From positions 11,798,001 to 11,862,000 of the forward strand of contig OW204000.1 of NCBI GenBank assembly GCA_934047225.1: a DNA stretch of 64,000 nucleotides, written 5' to 3'. The notes beneath the pieces are model-generated. The model saw only the letters and a program-made list of their open reading frames with translations. It did no database searches and was not told the DNA's origin. The stretch is from Ypsolopha sequella. Lineage: Eukaryota > Arthropoda > Insecta > Lepidoptera > Ypsolophidae. A program made the translations under genes and the position numbers. Shown here piece after piece: positions 11,428-22,900 of the stretch; the first letter of the stretch is position 1; the number at the start of each line of letters is the position of its first letter.

Positions 11428-11848
11428 CATTTTTAGGGTTCCATACCAAAACGTCTAAATGGAGCCTTATTTATGTCACTGCTGTCTGTCCGTCTGTTCG
11501 TCCGCATGTGAGGGGTTTCTAACTCGTCGACTTTTAAAAATGTGTATGTTATAATATTGACCCAAAACTGAATATGCAATTAAAACCTAAACTAATTGAT
11601 TTTTATAGGGGAGATCCCGCACATGGAAAATGAGACGAAAAATTTTTTGTTTTGGTACCCTAACATGCAAATAGGATGTAATTGACTAGAACTCATTGTA
11701 CAACCATCATTAGCAATTTTTATCATCAAAAAGAATTGTAAGATTTAGAACATTTTTGTTTTTAAAAACTAAAATAATTCATTTAAATGACAAATACTGA
11801 AAACAAAGATTAAGGGCGCGAGTTCCACTCGCACTTGACTATTTTTTT
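11428..11848 (-). repeat. Dispersed repeat 'AGGGTTCC...GAGTCSRACTCGCAC', minus copy
   Basis: Begins 'ttttagggttccataccaaa', passes 'ctgtctgtccgtctgttcgt' and ends 'gttccactcgcacttgact'. This is the inverse of the family seen at 34540-34815 (+) and 57112-57475 (+). Another minus copy lies at 39006-39825. It is non-coding and widespread in Lepidoptera in my experience. Its superfamily is uncertain. Confidence 0.7.
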
Positions 11849-11849
11849 T

Positions 11850-13446
11850 TTATAAAACCGCTGTCTTTTTGTCTATGGTCAAATTCAAGAGTTATTCCTC
11901 TAAGTTCAAAAGCGTATGTTGGAAAAAACATGCGAATTTCTCTGTGGCATCAAATTTACGTTTCTTTAGTAGCACTTATCGATATATCGGCGAAGAAAGA
12001 TTTATTTTCATAAAACTGATATACTACATTTTGTTTCAGCATACGATGAACATTACTTCCTCCCCAGACGTATTCATTTATGGGAACGACACCAGCAATC
12101 TCCGGAGTTGCTAGCTCCTCCACTAAACTTATCTTAAAGCGAACCAGCCACTCACCGCTCTTAAAATCGGTTCTGTCGACGACGGAACCAAAAGACTATA
12201 ATATTTCAACTGCAGACTTGAATTTTCAGTTTATTCTTCTTTTCTTTTACTGTGAAAAGAAATAATAATGAAATTAAATTTATTTGGAAAAGGATCCGCA
12301 AGCAAACACCGACCAGCAGAGATCCATACCGACACATTCTCATTAAAAAGTCGAGAGGTGTCGTAGAAACGAAGATCCGTTGGAACGAAGATCAAAAGTA
12401 CAAAAAATAAATATAAAAGTAACTATAACAAACTGTTTCATATGCCTACAAACTGCATTACAGTTAGCCAGAAATTTTTGTATGTACTAAGTATTTTCTT
12501 ATGGAAATAAACGTATATTACTACTAAAAGAACGTCTATTACTTTCGATAATGCAAGCCACCGCAGCCTGCACGTCATTCACCCCACCCTGTACTATGAA
12601 AAGTAGTAAGAAGCGTTAGCGATAAATAAGTGTATGAAAGCGATACGATGATTGCGTAACAGTCGAAATGTTACACTTCTTTCGGCCTAGCCTGGCGTAT
12701 AACGTGCGATAAGAAACTTCGTTCCAGAATATATTGTGAGAGAAGGATGCCATGAAAACCGGTTCTCTGTCAGAAAGTTGTAAAAAAAAAACAAAAATCT
12801 TGCAACTGTATGTCTGTGTCAATCTTCATCCATACCTTTTTTGCTTCTTCCACATTAATCCATCGAGTCAATCGATATTTGTTTTCTTCCCGGTTACTTC
12901 TCACTTTGCTCTTCTGCAGGTACCTATGTCCCCATTTTAGCATGGTGTCAAGGTTCCGTCAAAAAACCGCAATCCTTTTAGTGGAGTCTCGTTACATATT
13001 CATTCACCTTTTGAATTTCTTTTTATTTTGTCGTTAGTGAAATAAATATACTCGTTTATGACACCGAGAAGTTAATAATGTCGTATGATGTTATTATGAT
13101 ACGAGTTACATTATGATGTTAATAAAGTCGTATATTAAAATGAATCACATAATTTATACTGACCACGAACAACTCTTCCCAATAAACAAACCTTTGGAAA
13201 TTTATTTCGATGTAAACTTATGTATGTGTAGTGTTTATGACCGACTGCTAGTGGAGTCGACTGCGCGCACGCTTCATGGCAACAACGAGGCAACAGTGCG
13301 CGCTCCCGCGCTCCTCAACTCATTACTCGACCACTCGCCAGACATAGATTTATTTGCTGACCCCATGAGGAAAATAAAAATTATATGCAGCTCTTTTATG
13401 TGCAACCCTATTTAGGCAAAGTACTGCATCTTAACATACGATATAT
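11850..13446. other. Unassigned stretch
   Basis: No gene supported. Overlapping short frames around 11869-12265 and 12616-13037 lack motifs. A 100-codon frame at 13113-13415 has no recognisable domain and is probably chance. Confidence 0.4.
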
Positions 13447-13447
13447 A

Positions 13448-14079
13448 TGTATATGTTACTTTAAAAGCCCGAACTGCGGTAAATCTTAGGATTTACCAGT
13501 TAATCCTATGATTTGCCAAGTTTCACCGGTAAAGCTCCGAATTGTTCTATAATAATAAATACTGGTAAATGTTAGTTTCCAGAGTAAAAAAATGCAGTTA
13601 ATAATCAGAAACTATTTATTCAACATTACTCTCAGTATTATTGTTATCAGTCAAGTCTTAAACCATGTTTATCATGCTTTAGAAAAATAAAATGCAGAAA
13701 AATAACACAAATGAAAATTACTTCTCACTACTTATAACACCTACTTTGGCTAAGTAATCTAAACAGTATTTTTGATAATCATTTCGTTATTTGGTACAAT
13801 CATTATTATTATTATTATTTTCTTCAATCTTGATAAAGTCTTCAGGGCATGAAGTAAATTGGTTTCGTGTATATTATTATATTTTTATCTTTGATTTCGA
13901 ACTTTTACCGGTGTCTTTGGTGAAACCTAGGATTTACCTACTGAATGCCGGTAAAAGTCAGAAATTGATGATTATTATAGATTAATTCGGAATTTTACCG
14001 GTGAGACTTGGTAAATCTTAGGATTCACCGGTAAATCCTAGGATTTACCGCAGTTCAGGCTTTTACAGTAACATATATA
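13448..14079. mobile_element. ~630-bp inverted-repeat DNA element
   Basis: The left end 'atatgttactttaaaagccc' and right end are inverse. The arms extend about 110 bp (13450-13560 and 13965-14078). Subterminal copies of 'taggatttaccggt'-type motifs recur in both orientations, including a perfect 20-bp palindrome GGTAAATCCTAGGATTTACC near 14032-14051. The interior is A+T-rich with an ATT microsatellite and has no transposase. It is a non-autonomous element of undetermined superfamily. Confidence 0.75.
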
Positions 14080-14740
14080 GCAAATAAGCGCTGTAAGTTC
14101 ATTTTGTAAACTAAATAAATAATTCTATGATTCTATGATTCTTATGACATACACTTATCAAAAAACTGTGTTTAGCCGTTTTTGTGTACGGTAGACTGCA
14201 TGTCAACCTACCCAAAGACAGTTCTTACGACCATGTTGTAAAGGTTAAAATCGTACGAAACAGGAAGCTTGAACTACGAACGACTACACTTCTCCGTAAC
14301 AGTAATAGCGAAGCATAATGAGTCTGTGAATAGCATGTTTACCAAATGAACATGATACAAACAGTGAAGACTGTATTTGTATTTGAAATGGAAATTGCGG
14401 TTCATGTAAACACCACTAGTGTGATGTTGTTACGATAATATAGACTCACAATACAACACGAGTAGGCTGTTTAGAATGTACATAATATGTAAGTCCTTCA
14501 ATCTGTTATTTTACGGGTGTAGTTCTACAACAATATTTACCCAAATCTTGGTGTGTTTGCAAGCGACATAAAAACTTGTTACGGTCGTTGTCTATCTAAT
14601 ATAGAATAAAGCATGATGTGCTCTCGAGCACATCAGAGAGCTGGACAGCTTAGCTCTCAAACTTGACAGGAGTTAAGAAGCTGTCGCTGTGGCCGAGAAC
14701 GGCTGTGAAGCTATATATATATCTAATATATCACTACATA
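14080..14740. other. Unassigned stretch
   Basis: No gene or defined repeat recognised. Confidence 0.4.
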
Positions 14741-14885
14741 GTATAAAACAAAGTCGCTTCCCGCTGTCTGTCTGTTCCTATGTATGCTTAGGTCTTTAAA
14801 ACTACGCAACGGATTTTGATGCGATTTTTTTTAATAGATAGAGTGATTTAAGAGAAAGGTTTATATGTATGATGAAGACGGGAAG
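14741..14885 (+). repeat. Dispersed repeat 'AAAACTACGCAACGGATTTTG'
   Basis: Contains 'ctgtctgtctgttcctatgt' and 'actacgcaacggattttgat' followed by 'aatagatagagtga'. I know this phrase set as a common arthropod dispersed element. Only one copy is evident here. Confidence 0.5.
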
Positions 14886-15080
14886 GAGGGTTCGTTGTCA
14901 GGTGTGTCAGACATGGCGATAACCCCAAAATAATGGTTCGGTTCTTTAGTACAGACGTCTATTTTCACTGTTGCAAACAAATTAAGGGTCGGTATAATGT
15001 CAGATGCACAATTTCAAATGAGCATAAAACATTGTGTAACTTGGTCAATCGGTTTAATAAAAATAATATAGATAATAGAC

Positions 15081-15250
15081 TATAGGGCTGATATTCGTGC
15101 AGAAGCAAAAACGCAAAAGCTTTAAGTGCGCTCGATAGAAAAAAATTATGAAGTTACCTCTATATTTCATGTTTTTCGAGTGTTAAAGGACCTTTCTTAA
15201 AACAGTTTGCCTTGAAATTTGTATTAAAAATAAGTAAACAAATGACCCCG
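15081..15250 (+). repeat. Dispersed repeat, copy 2 of pair with 8093-8260
   Basis: Direct-orientation partner of 8093-8260. Here it is followed by 'gaccccgtataattgcacgg' and then a more G+C-balanced stretch leading to an ATG at 15507. Confidence 0.7.
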
Positions 15251-15506
15251 TATAATTGCACGGGGATTTTGAATAATTCTGTTTCGTTTTCATTTAATTT
15301 AACATCTAAGAATTGGCGCTTACGTCGATTTATTCTGAGACAAGGCGGCGACAAGATATCTCGGTCGCACGCGCTTTTTGTTCCATGCTTTGTTTCGTCA
15401 CTCACCCGTCGGTCAGTTGTGATCGCTCCGTTGAGACGGGAGGGCTACGGTTTTGCGCTCTCGACGTCCCGGTTTCGTAATTTAAATAAATCTCGTAATT
15501 TGAAAC

Positions 15507-15623
15507 ATGGCAAATAAATGCAACCAATATAAAAAATGGAATAAAAATGTTTTACGAGTGAAAATAAAGCAGTGGATGAAAGTAATGCAAAGGTACGCCA
15601 TTACTTAACAAAATAAGTAGATA
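15507..15623 (+). pseudogene. Possible N-terminal remnant of a psq/pogo-type transposase
   Basis: The ATG at 15507 opens MANKCNQYKKWNKNVLRVKI. In the next frame KAVDESNAKVRHYLTK follows. The pattern of a tryptophan, a helix and an 'A-V-x-x-x-N-x-x-V-R' segment is reminiscent of pipsqueak helix-turn-helix domains at the start of pogo-like transposases. A frameshift and an early stop disable it. The identification is weak; chance is possible. Confidence 0.25.
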
Positions 15624-15735
15624 GGTCATGTTTTATTAAAGATGGTGAACTAAAGGTTGTCTCAATGGACTAATGAATATCGCTATGTTTTTCGTCTGAG
15701 GTATTTTTTTTTGCTTACAATTTAATATCACAATA

Positions 15736-15862
15736 AATATGGTTGATGGATGTGGAAGAGGCGAAAGAGTTGTGTCTGGATCGTAGCAGATGGAAATCTG
15801 TAGTCTCTGCCTAGCTGCCTACCCCTCTGGGAGACTAACAAAACCTTATCTCACCATCACCA
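15736..15862 (+). pseudogene. LINE C-terminal 'LMDVEEAKE...YPSGR' fragment
   Basis: Translation pieces read LMDVEEAKELCLDRSRWKS and AYPSGR, the same LINE tail as at 6585-6690 and 41690-42024. It runs directly into the 8-bp satellite at about 15864. The satellite may therefore have grown from the microsatellite-type 3' terminus of this LINE. Confidence 0.6.
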
Positions 15863-15863
15863 T

Positions 15864-17457
15864 CGGCGTATCGACGTATTCTCGTATCGGCGTATCGACG
15901 TATCGGCGTATCGACGTATCGTTGTATCGACGTATCCCCGTATCGACGTATCGTCGTATCGACGTATCGTTGTATCGACGTATCCCCGTATCGACATATC
16001 GACGTATCGACGTATCGGCGTATCGACGTATCCCCGTATCGACGTATCGACGTATCGACGTATCGACGTATCGACGTATCGACGTATCGGCGTATTGACG
16101 TATCGTTGTATCGACGTATCCCCGTATCGACGTATCGTCGTATCGACGTATCGGCGTATCGACGTATCGTCGTATCGACGTATCGACGTATTCTTGTATC
16201 GGCGTATCGACGTATCGGCGTATCGACGTATCGGCGTATCGACGTATCGTCGTATCGACGTATCGTTGTATCGACGTATCCCCGTATCGACATATCGACG
16301 TATCGACGTATCGGCGTATCGACGTATCCCCGTATCGACGTATCGACGTATCGACGTATCGGCGTATTGACGTATCGGCGTATCGACGTATCGACGTATC
16401 GGCGTATCGACGTATCGTTGTATCGACGTATCGTCGTATCGACGTATTGCCGTATCGTCGTATCCCCGTATCGACGTATCGTCGTATCGACGTATCGGCG
16501 TATCGACGTATCGTCGTATCGACGTATCGGCGTATCGACGTATCGGCGTATCGACGTATCGTTGTATCGACGTATCGTTGTATCGTCGTATCCTCGTATC
16601 GTCGTATCCTCGTATCGACGTATCGTCGTATCGATGTATCGGCGTATCGACGTATCCTCGTATCGACGTATCGTCGTATCGACGTATTGCCGTATCGTCG
16701 TATCGTCGTATCTCCGTATCGACGTATCGTCGTATCGACGTATCGGCGTATCGGCGTATCGGCGTATCGACGTATCGACGTATCGTTGTATCGACGTATC
16801 GTCGTATCGACGTATTGACGTATCGACGTATCGACGTATCGTTGTATCGACGTATCGGCGTATCGACGTATCGGCGTATCGACGTATCGTTGTATCGACG
16901 TATCCCCGTATCGACGTATCGTCGTATCGACGTATCGTTGTATCGACGTATCCCCGTATCGACGTATCGACGTATCGACGTATCGGCGTATCGTCGTATC
17001 GACGTATCGGCGTATCGACGTATCGGCGTATCGACGTATCGACGTATCGTTGTATCGACGTATCGTCGTATCGACGTCTTGACGTATCGACGTATCGTTG
17101 TATCGACGTATCGGCGTATCGACGTATCGGCGTATCGACGTATCGTTGTATCGACGTATCCCCGTATCGACGTATGGTCGTATCGACGTATCGTTGTATC
17201 GACGTATCCCCGTATCGACGTATCGACGTATCGACGTATCGGCGTATCGACGTATCGTTGTATCGACGTATCCCCGTATCGACGTATCGACGTATCGGCG
17301 TATCGACGTATCGTTGTATCGACGTATCCCCGTATCGACGTATCGACGTATCGGTGTATTGACGTATCGTTGTATCGACGTATCCCCGTATCGACGTATC
17401 GTCGTATCGACGTATCGGCGTATCGACGTATCGGCGTATCGTTGTATCGACGTATTG
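15864..17457. repeat. 8-bp satellite, ~199 units of GTATCNNY
   Basis: The array is built of GTATCGAC, GTATCGGC, GTATCGTC, GTATCGTT, GTATCCCC and rarer GTATCCTC, GTATTGAC and GTATTGCC. GTATC is nearly fixed and the last three positions vary. GAC units largely alternate with variable units, giving a 16-bp rhythm, and a 32-bp series (GAC, GTT, GAC, CCC) recurs. The 8-residue peptide period seen in a 582-codon minus-strand frame is unbroken, so essentially every unit is exactly 8 bp. The unit lacks stop codons, so long frames run in several phases on both strands; these are by-products. CpG density is far above the surroundings. Confidence 0.95.
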
Positions 17458-18089
17458 TATCATCATCGTTATCATTATCTTTGCAAGTATGACTTTCGAA
17501 AAATAAAATTTTGAAATATAAAAATTAGATGCAAACACAAAATTACGCAAAAAAATGCCATTGCGAACAAACCGTTTTGTCAACTGGGTTGAATTTTATA
17601 CATCGTAGATGCATTATACTTATTATTGAAAACTAGAACGTGCACGGGTTAATGACCGCGGATCCACACCGCTCGTGGGAGCTAAGAAATAGCGCTCGCG
17701 GCCGGTGACGGCCGGTCGCGCAAACAGTTGAGGTGCGGGGATGCGGGGGCAAAATCACTAATTTGTCCAGGTTTATACGCAGCCTTAACAGAAAACAACC
17801 AACGATCAGACGGATAGATTCGGATTACTTGGTCGAGAAACGCGGTAAGTTCGATACAGCGACGCACTCTCAATACAATGACCGTTCGTCTCGGCGTTCT
17901 CCAACAGAATCCTCACAAAGCATAGAATCCTGACGGACCGCACTCCACCGACAAACGAAACGTCAAAAACATCAGACAACCGGAAACTAGTGTTGCCATC
18001 ACTGTATCGACCATACCCAAGTAAACTACTTGACGTTTCCGACTAGGCTCGATAGACGGCGTTAGTTGAGTCTGCGACATGTATAATAC
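17458..18089. other. Unassigned, locally G+C-rich stretch
   Basis: No gene supported. 17640-17760 is markedly G+C-rich ('gcgctcgcggccggtgacgg') against the A+T-rich background. Together with the G+C-rich terminus at 18090-18117 this could be the body of a Helitron-like element. Confidence 0.35.
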
Positions 18090-18117
18090 ATGCCCGTGCA
18101 AAGCCGGGGCGGGTCGC
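18090..18117 (+). mobile_element. Helitron-like 3' terminus (candidate)
   Basis: 'cccgtgcaaagccggggcgg' followed by 'gtcgctaa' contains a CCCG...CGGG hairpin a few bases before CTAA, matching the Helitron rule of a hairpin then CTRR. The phrase is common in lepidopteran genomes in my experience. The 5' end is not located; a related phrase 'gcacgggttaatgacc' lies near 17640. Confidence 0.35.
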
Positions 18118-18467
18118 TAATTAATATTAAAGTGGTAAAAAGTCTATGATTGTTACTGTACTGAGGCCAAACATTTTTGTCTGTCTGTATGTTTGTATGC
18201 TTGTAAAACATATATGTATGTTTGTATGTTTTTACATATCTAAATACCTACAATGTTTTTTTCTGATATATGCTTCTTAGTTGATGTCTACATCATAAAA
18301 GGAACCCAGAGTTTAAATCTCAGGTAACTCATCCTTGATCTAGACGTTGATATGTCAGTCAATCAATCCTCACGTAATTAATAGTAAATATTTGATGATA
18401 ATTTTAATAAATTATTTATTATTACACACGGCTTGAACACTCACGTGTGATTGTTGTTGACTATATG

Positions 18468-18503
18468 CCAACCGTTTCACCGATACAATTTCGGCATTAT
18501 CAA
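18468..18503 (-). ncRNA. Hammerhead-like motif E (weak)
   Basis: The minus strand reads TTGATAA, T, a short hairpin GCCG...CGGT, then GAAACGG. It shares the YUGANRA-stem-GAAAC layout of the other motifs in this window. The residue equivalent to the essential hammerhead G8 is A, so activity is unlikely. It sits in the left terminal part of the foldback element and is absent from the right terminus. Confidence 0.2.
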
Positions 18504-18753
18504 GGCGAGTGTCGTTCTTAGGACGACGACGCACACAGGTTCCATATCACGAAGTCGTGGACTTAGGGTGAAGTCAATTTGAAGGTCAAGGAATCGAACT
18601 GATTTTTTTTTGGTAGACTGCTAAAACTATTACAAACACTTTTTACAGATGTAGTTTTTCTGAAATATGCATTAGTTTAAGAGAAAAAAATCATTGAATT
18701 ATTTTTTGTATGGAGAAAATTATGTTTTTGTCAATTACTTGCGAGCTTCATGT

Positions 18754-19842
18754 TGTGACGTCCCTACCTGTCTATCCCTAAATTAGGGTAGGGATAAATA
18801 AATTGATAGACGAGGCAGGAGTCCGTTAATAAAAAAAATATATATTAAAAAAAAAAAAATAATAATAATAATAAAATCGGGCCGAAATAAGTTTGATCCC
18901 CCGAGATGGTTTCAGTCCGCACTTCCCTGTAGCCACGGGCGGTCTCCAGCCGAAGGTACGTGGGATTTGCTGGGACGGGCGGCGGCGGCGCGAGTCGAAG
19001 TTCTAGCGACCGGCGACGTTGCGGTGTGGCGATCTTCGTGTGGAAGGAGTAGGCTCTTCAAAGACAGGTCCCAAATTTCAGTTAGCGTATTAATTCGCCT
19101 TAAAAGCCGTAGCGTTGTTCCCTGCAAATCCACGGACGTGTTATTATTCACGACCGAACACAAAGGTTGGCCAGCCACGACAAATCAGGGAACCGCGGTA
19201 ATGTAGTTATTGTCGTGGTGGTTCCAACAGCAGAACGGAGTTACAATCATGGAATAACTTAATACATAAACACAAAAAAATAAACGAACTAGGTAATACT
19301 GTTCACCGTTTACTTACCCGAGTTGGGGAACAAAGGAAAATCCAATAATGCGTCACACACAAATAAATAATGTCCTGGTATTATTCCAGCAATAGTAATC
19401 ACTTCAGATATTTATGTTGTAACCTTTTAACAATATAAAAATAACATATAACTAGGTCCCGACAATTATATTTTACGGCAATTATAGTGACCGTTATTTA
19501 GTTGTCGCGTTGGAAGCTCGAGACCCGAGAGTGGAATGTGTCGCGAGTTCCGGCCGGGCGGCGCACCGCGACGCCGACGGCCGCGTCATCGAGGCGCGAG
19601 AACAACGAACGAGTTTGCGGGTACCGCTCGCAATAAAAAAATATGAATATTAGGTTATGTATGTTTTAAAATTAATTTAATTAATTGTTTTAATATTTAT
19701 TGAGATAGCATTCTGTAAATAATAATAAGTAATTGAACTGCTTTGTAAAAATTTATTTAGAATTGTAATTTTAAGATGTACATAATTATTAATTAAAATA
19801 ATTAATACTTCATTATGGAACGTTCACAAGTGCAACGTTACA
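18754..19842 (-). repeat. 3' LTR of the gypsy element
   Basis: 1089 bp. Read on the minus strand it begins TGTAACGTTGCAC and ends GGGACGTCACA, giving TG...CA ends. A G+C-rich block near 19500-19630 stands out. It differs from the other LTR at an A/G site (about 18943) and at one A/T change in the A-rich tract near 18857. Confidence 0.95.
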
Positions 19843-19852
19843 TTACCCCCCG
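19843..19852 (-). other. Polypurine tract
   Basis: The minus strand reads CGGGGGGTAA directly before the 3' LTR, the expected site for priming plus-strand DNA synthesis in an LTR retrotransposon. Confidence 0.8.
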
Positions 19853-19978
19853 CGTCACTAAAAGGATTTTATCCTCTGATAAAATACGTCTCCAAAACCT
19901 ATCCGTGATTGCAATACACTCTCATTCATGAGCTCATAAAAAAAATTGTAGATATAAACTTGGAGAATAATGTTTTAA

Positions 19979-22900
19979 TCATTTATTGTAACCAGCTAAT
20001 TTAAGGTCCTTGATGTGCCAAGTACCAATATCTTTACCAGTCATATCTTCCAATACATATACTAAAGGAGACTTTTTAGCGGAAATACGACATTTTATAA
20101 ACTTTGGGGCTAATTTCTTGCAAAAGTATTTGTCTTTATCGCTGAGAACGTAAGCGCGCTTAAAGACTATGTCCCCTACATTAAACTCTGCTGATTTGCG
20201 TCGCAAATTGTAATGACCAGTATTTTTCTGATGGGCATGCCAAAGAGATGACTGCACTTTATCAAAAATTTCTGATAAACAACCTAAATTTTCTGCGTAG
20301 ACGTCACGAGGTAGGAAAAAAATTTCGTTGCCAAGATCGGTGTCAGTGTAATGGGTACCACACGTAACCAACTCACGACCGTAGACTAAAAAGGAAGGTG
20401 TATACCCTGTAGACTCATTCACCGAATTGTTGATAGCAAATTGTATTTTAGGGATATTAGTGTCCCAGGACCTGTGGTCGTTATCAACAAAAGTAGAAAC
20501 GCAAGTCATAATTGTTTTATTGTAGCGCTCCACCGTATTAACCTGTGGCGTATATCTGGGAGTAAAATAGATGTTTGGTATATTATACTTCTTGAAAAAA
20601 GATTCCGTGCTACTAGAAATAAACTGGCTACCATTGTCAAGAAGAATGGTTTGGGGTATACCATGTACCATGAAAACAGATTCTTCAAGAATTTTTATAA
20701 CTACTTCCGAATTGGCCCGTTTAATTGGGAAAATTAAACAAAATTTTGAAAAACAGCACGTGACTACTAAAATGTAACTATTTTGCTTCCGGCTAGTAGG
20801 AAGAGGGCCAATAAAATCAATGGAGATCATCTGAAATGGCCTGGAGCACTGTTTTGGTCGACCCAATTCACCTAGTGTAGTGTGATTTTGTGCCTTGTAC
20901 GCCAAGCATTTTCCGCAAGAACCTACAAATTTTACTACATCTTGATGCATGCCTGGCCAATAAAAGCGTAATGCAAGGCGGCGATAAGTCTTGAATATAC
21001 CAAGATGACCTGCTGTAGGTTCTGCGTGATTTTCGAAAATTACTTTTTCGCGTAATTCTTGCGGGACGACCTCCTTCCAAGCAAATTCGTTTGTTAAGGT
21101 GGAGTTTGCCTTCGACAGCCTAAAGAGGGAATTATTTTTAATGATGAAATTTGGAAAATTACCTGGAGTATTGAGGCAACCATTATACATTTTCTTGTAC
21201 CACGTATCATTAGTGTCCAAATAAGAGTTGGCTGTTGATACTGCATCACAAGGTACAGCTCTAGAAAGGGCATCGGGAATAACATTATCGACCCCACGCC
21301 TGTGCTTCATTTCAAAGTTGAATGAAGATAACCTGACTCCCCATCGAGCCAGCCTACCTGTGGGATTGCTGAGTGACAAAAACCATTTTAGCGCCGAATG
21401 ATCTGTATAAACGGTAAAGGTTTGGCCATTTTCCAGGTAACACCGCCAGTGCTCGAGGGCAGTAATCACTGCAAGAGTTTCCCTCTCAGTTATACTATAA
21501 TTTTTCTCAGCACTGGTCAGTGAGCGGCTCATGTAAGCGATTGGGTGTTCTTTACCGTCAACAGTCTGTGTAAGCATGGCGCCGACGCCATAATTACTTG
21601 CGTCTGTGTGGACCTCGAACGGTAGATTATAGTCAGGGCAAGATAACACCGGAGCTGAGACTAAAGACTCCTTTAATTTATTAAAAGAGGCGTCTGCTTC
21701 GGGTGTCCACTTAAATGGTGGTGCGTTCTTTTTATTAGATGTCAGTTTGTTTAATGGACCCGCAACTGTACTAAAATTGGGTACAAACCGACGGTACCAG
21801 GTAGCTGTTCCCAGGAAGCGTTTAAGATCCTTTCGACAAGTAGGAGTCGGGTAGTTAAGGATCGCTTCAACTTTTTCTGGGTCAGTCCGTAAACCATTTG
21901 CGTCCACAACATATCCCAAGTATTTGAGCTGACTACGGAAAAACTTACACTTCTCCAGGTTAACTGTTAAGTTTGCGTGTTTCAGCTTTTCAAGGACACG
22001 TAATAACAGTGACACGTGCTCCTCAAAAGAGCTGCTAATGATGACAATGTCATCCATATATGCAAATGTTTTGAGGTCAAAATCACCGAATAACATATCA
22101 ACCAGCCTTTGCTGAGTTGCAGGAGCATTGGTTAAACCAAAGGCTGTAGTTTTAAATCGAAGAGTACCACGTCCAGGAATATAAAATGCCGTCTTGTCTC
22201 GGTCTTCAGGCGCTATCAAAATCTGCCAAAATGCTTTAGACAAATCAATACTGCTTAGAAACTTGGCATCACGTAAATTGTCCAGTATTTCTGAAACGTA
22301 AGGCAAATTGTACGCATCTCGCTTAGTGACAGAATTTAATTTACGGCTGTCTAAACAAAACCGAGGCTGTCCGTTCTTTTTATGTACAATTAGCACAGGA
22401 GAAGACCAGGCACTTTCACAGCGTTCAACCACATCCAGATCCAGCATCTCATCAACCTGCTCCTGTAAAATCCGTTGTTTTTCAGGTGATAACCTGTAAT
22501 AGCGCTGTCGTATCGGTTGCGCGTCACCTGTTTCGATACGGTGCGTAATTAAATTGGTTCTCCCTAAACCCTTCATCTCCATTGAGATATCTTTAAATTG
22601 CTGCACGATATCATCAGCAATCAACCTTTGCGCGTCATCTAAATTATTGTAGGACTGCAAACAAATGTCGGTTGAATCTACTTTAATCTCCGCCAAGGAA
22701 GTATTTGATAAAGTTACACTACCCAAATACTTGGGGCAGATCCTAAAAGCACGCCAAAAGTCTATACCTAGGATAAATGAGGTATCTACCTCAGGAATGA
22801 CGTGAGTTTTAATTATATGGAAATCATTCTCAAATGTTATTGGCAAATTTATGTAACCTATACTTTTAATGGATTCACCACCTGCAGTAGTAATAGTAAT

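Noticed and set aside
13113..13415. 100-codon frame
   Set aside because: No motif. It crosses a composition change (A+T-rich to G+C-rich), as expected for a chance frame.
15864..17457. Insulator-type CGATA sites in the satellite
   Set aside because: The minus strand contains CGATAC in most units, resembling short motifs bound by some Drosophila boundary proteins. The match is too short and the proteins may not exist in this lineage.
15790..17514. Several plus-strand frames of up to 418 codons
   Set aside because: They are different phases of the same stop-free 8-bp satellite and cannot all be real. None has non-repeat coding sequence.
18912..19206. 88- and 79-codon frames in the LTR
   Set aside because: Both recur unchanged in the other LTR (25341-25635) only because LTRs are duplicates. 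There are no domains and they overlap on opposite strands.
19843..19978. Envelope gene downstream of pol
   Set aside because: Only about 136 bp separate pol from the 3' LTR, so there is no room for an envelope frame.
20441..20777. Plus-strand frames of 60-98 codons inside the gypsy element
   Set aside because: They lie antisense to pol, which has full domain support.
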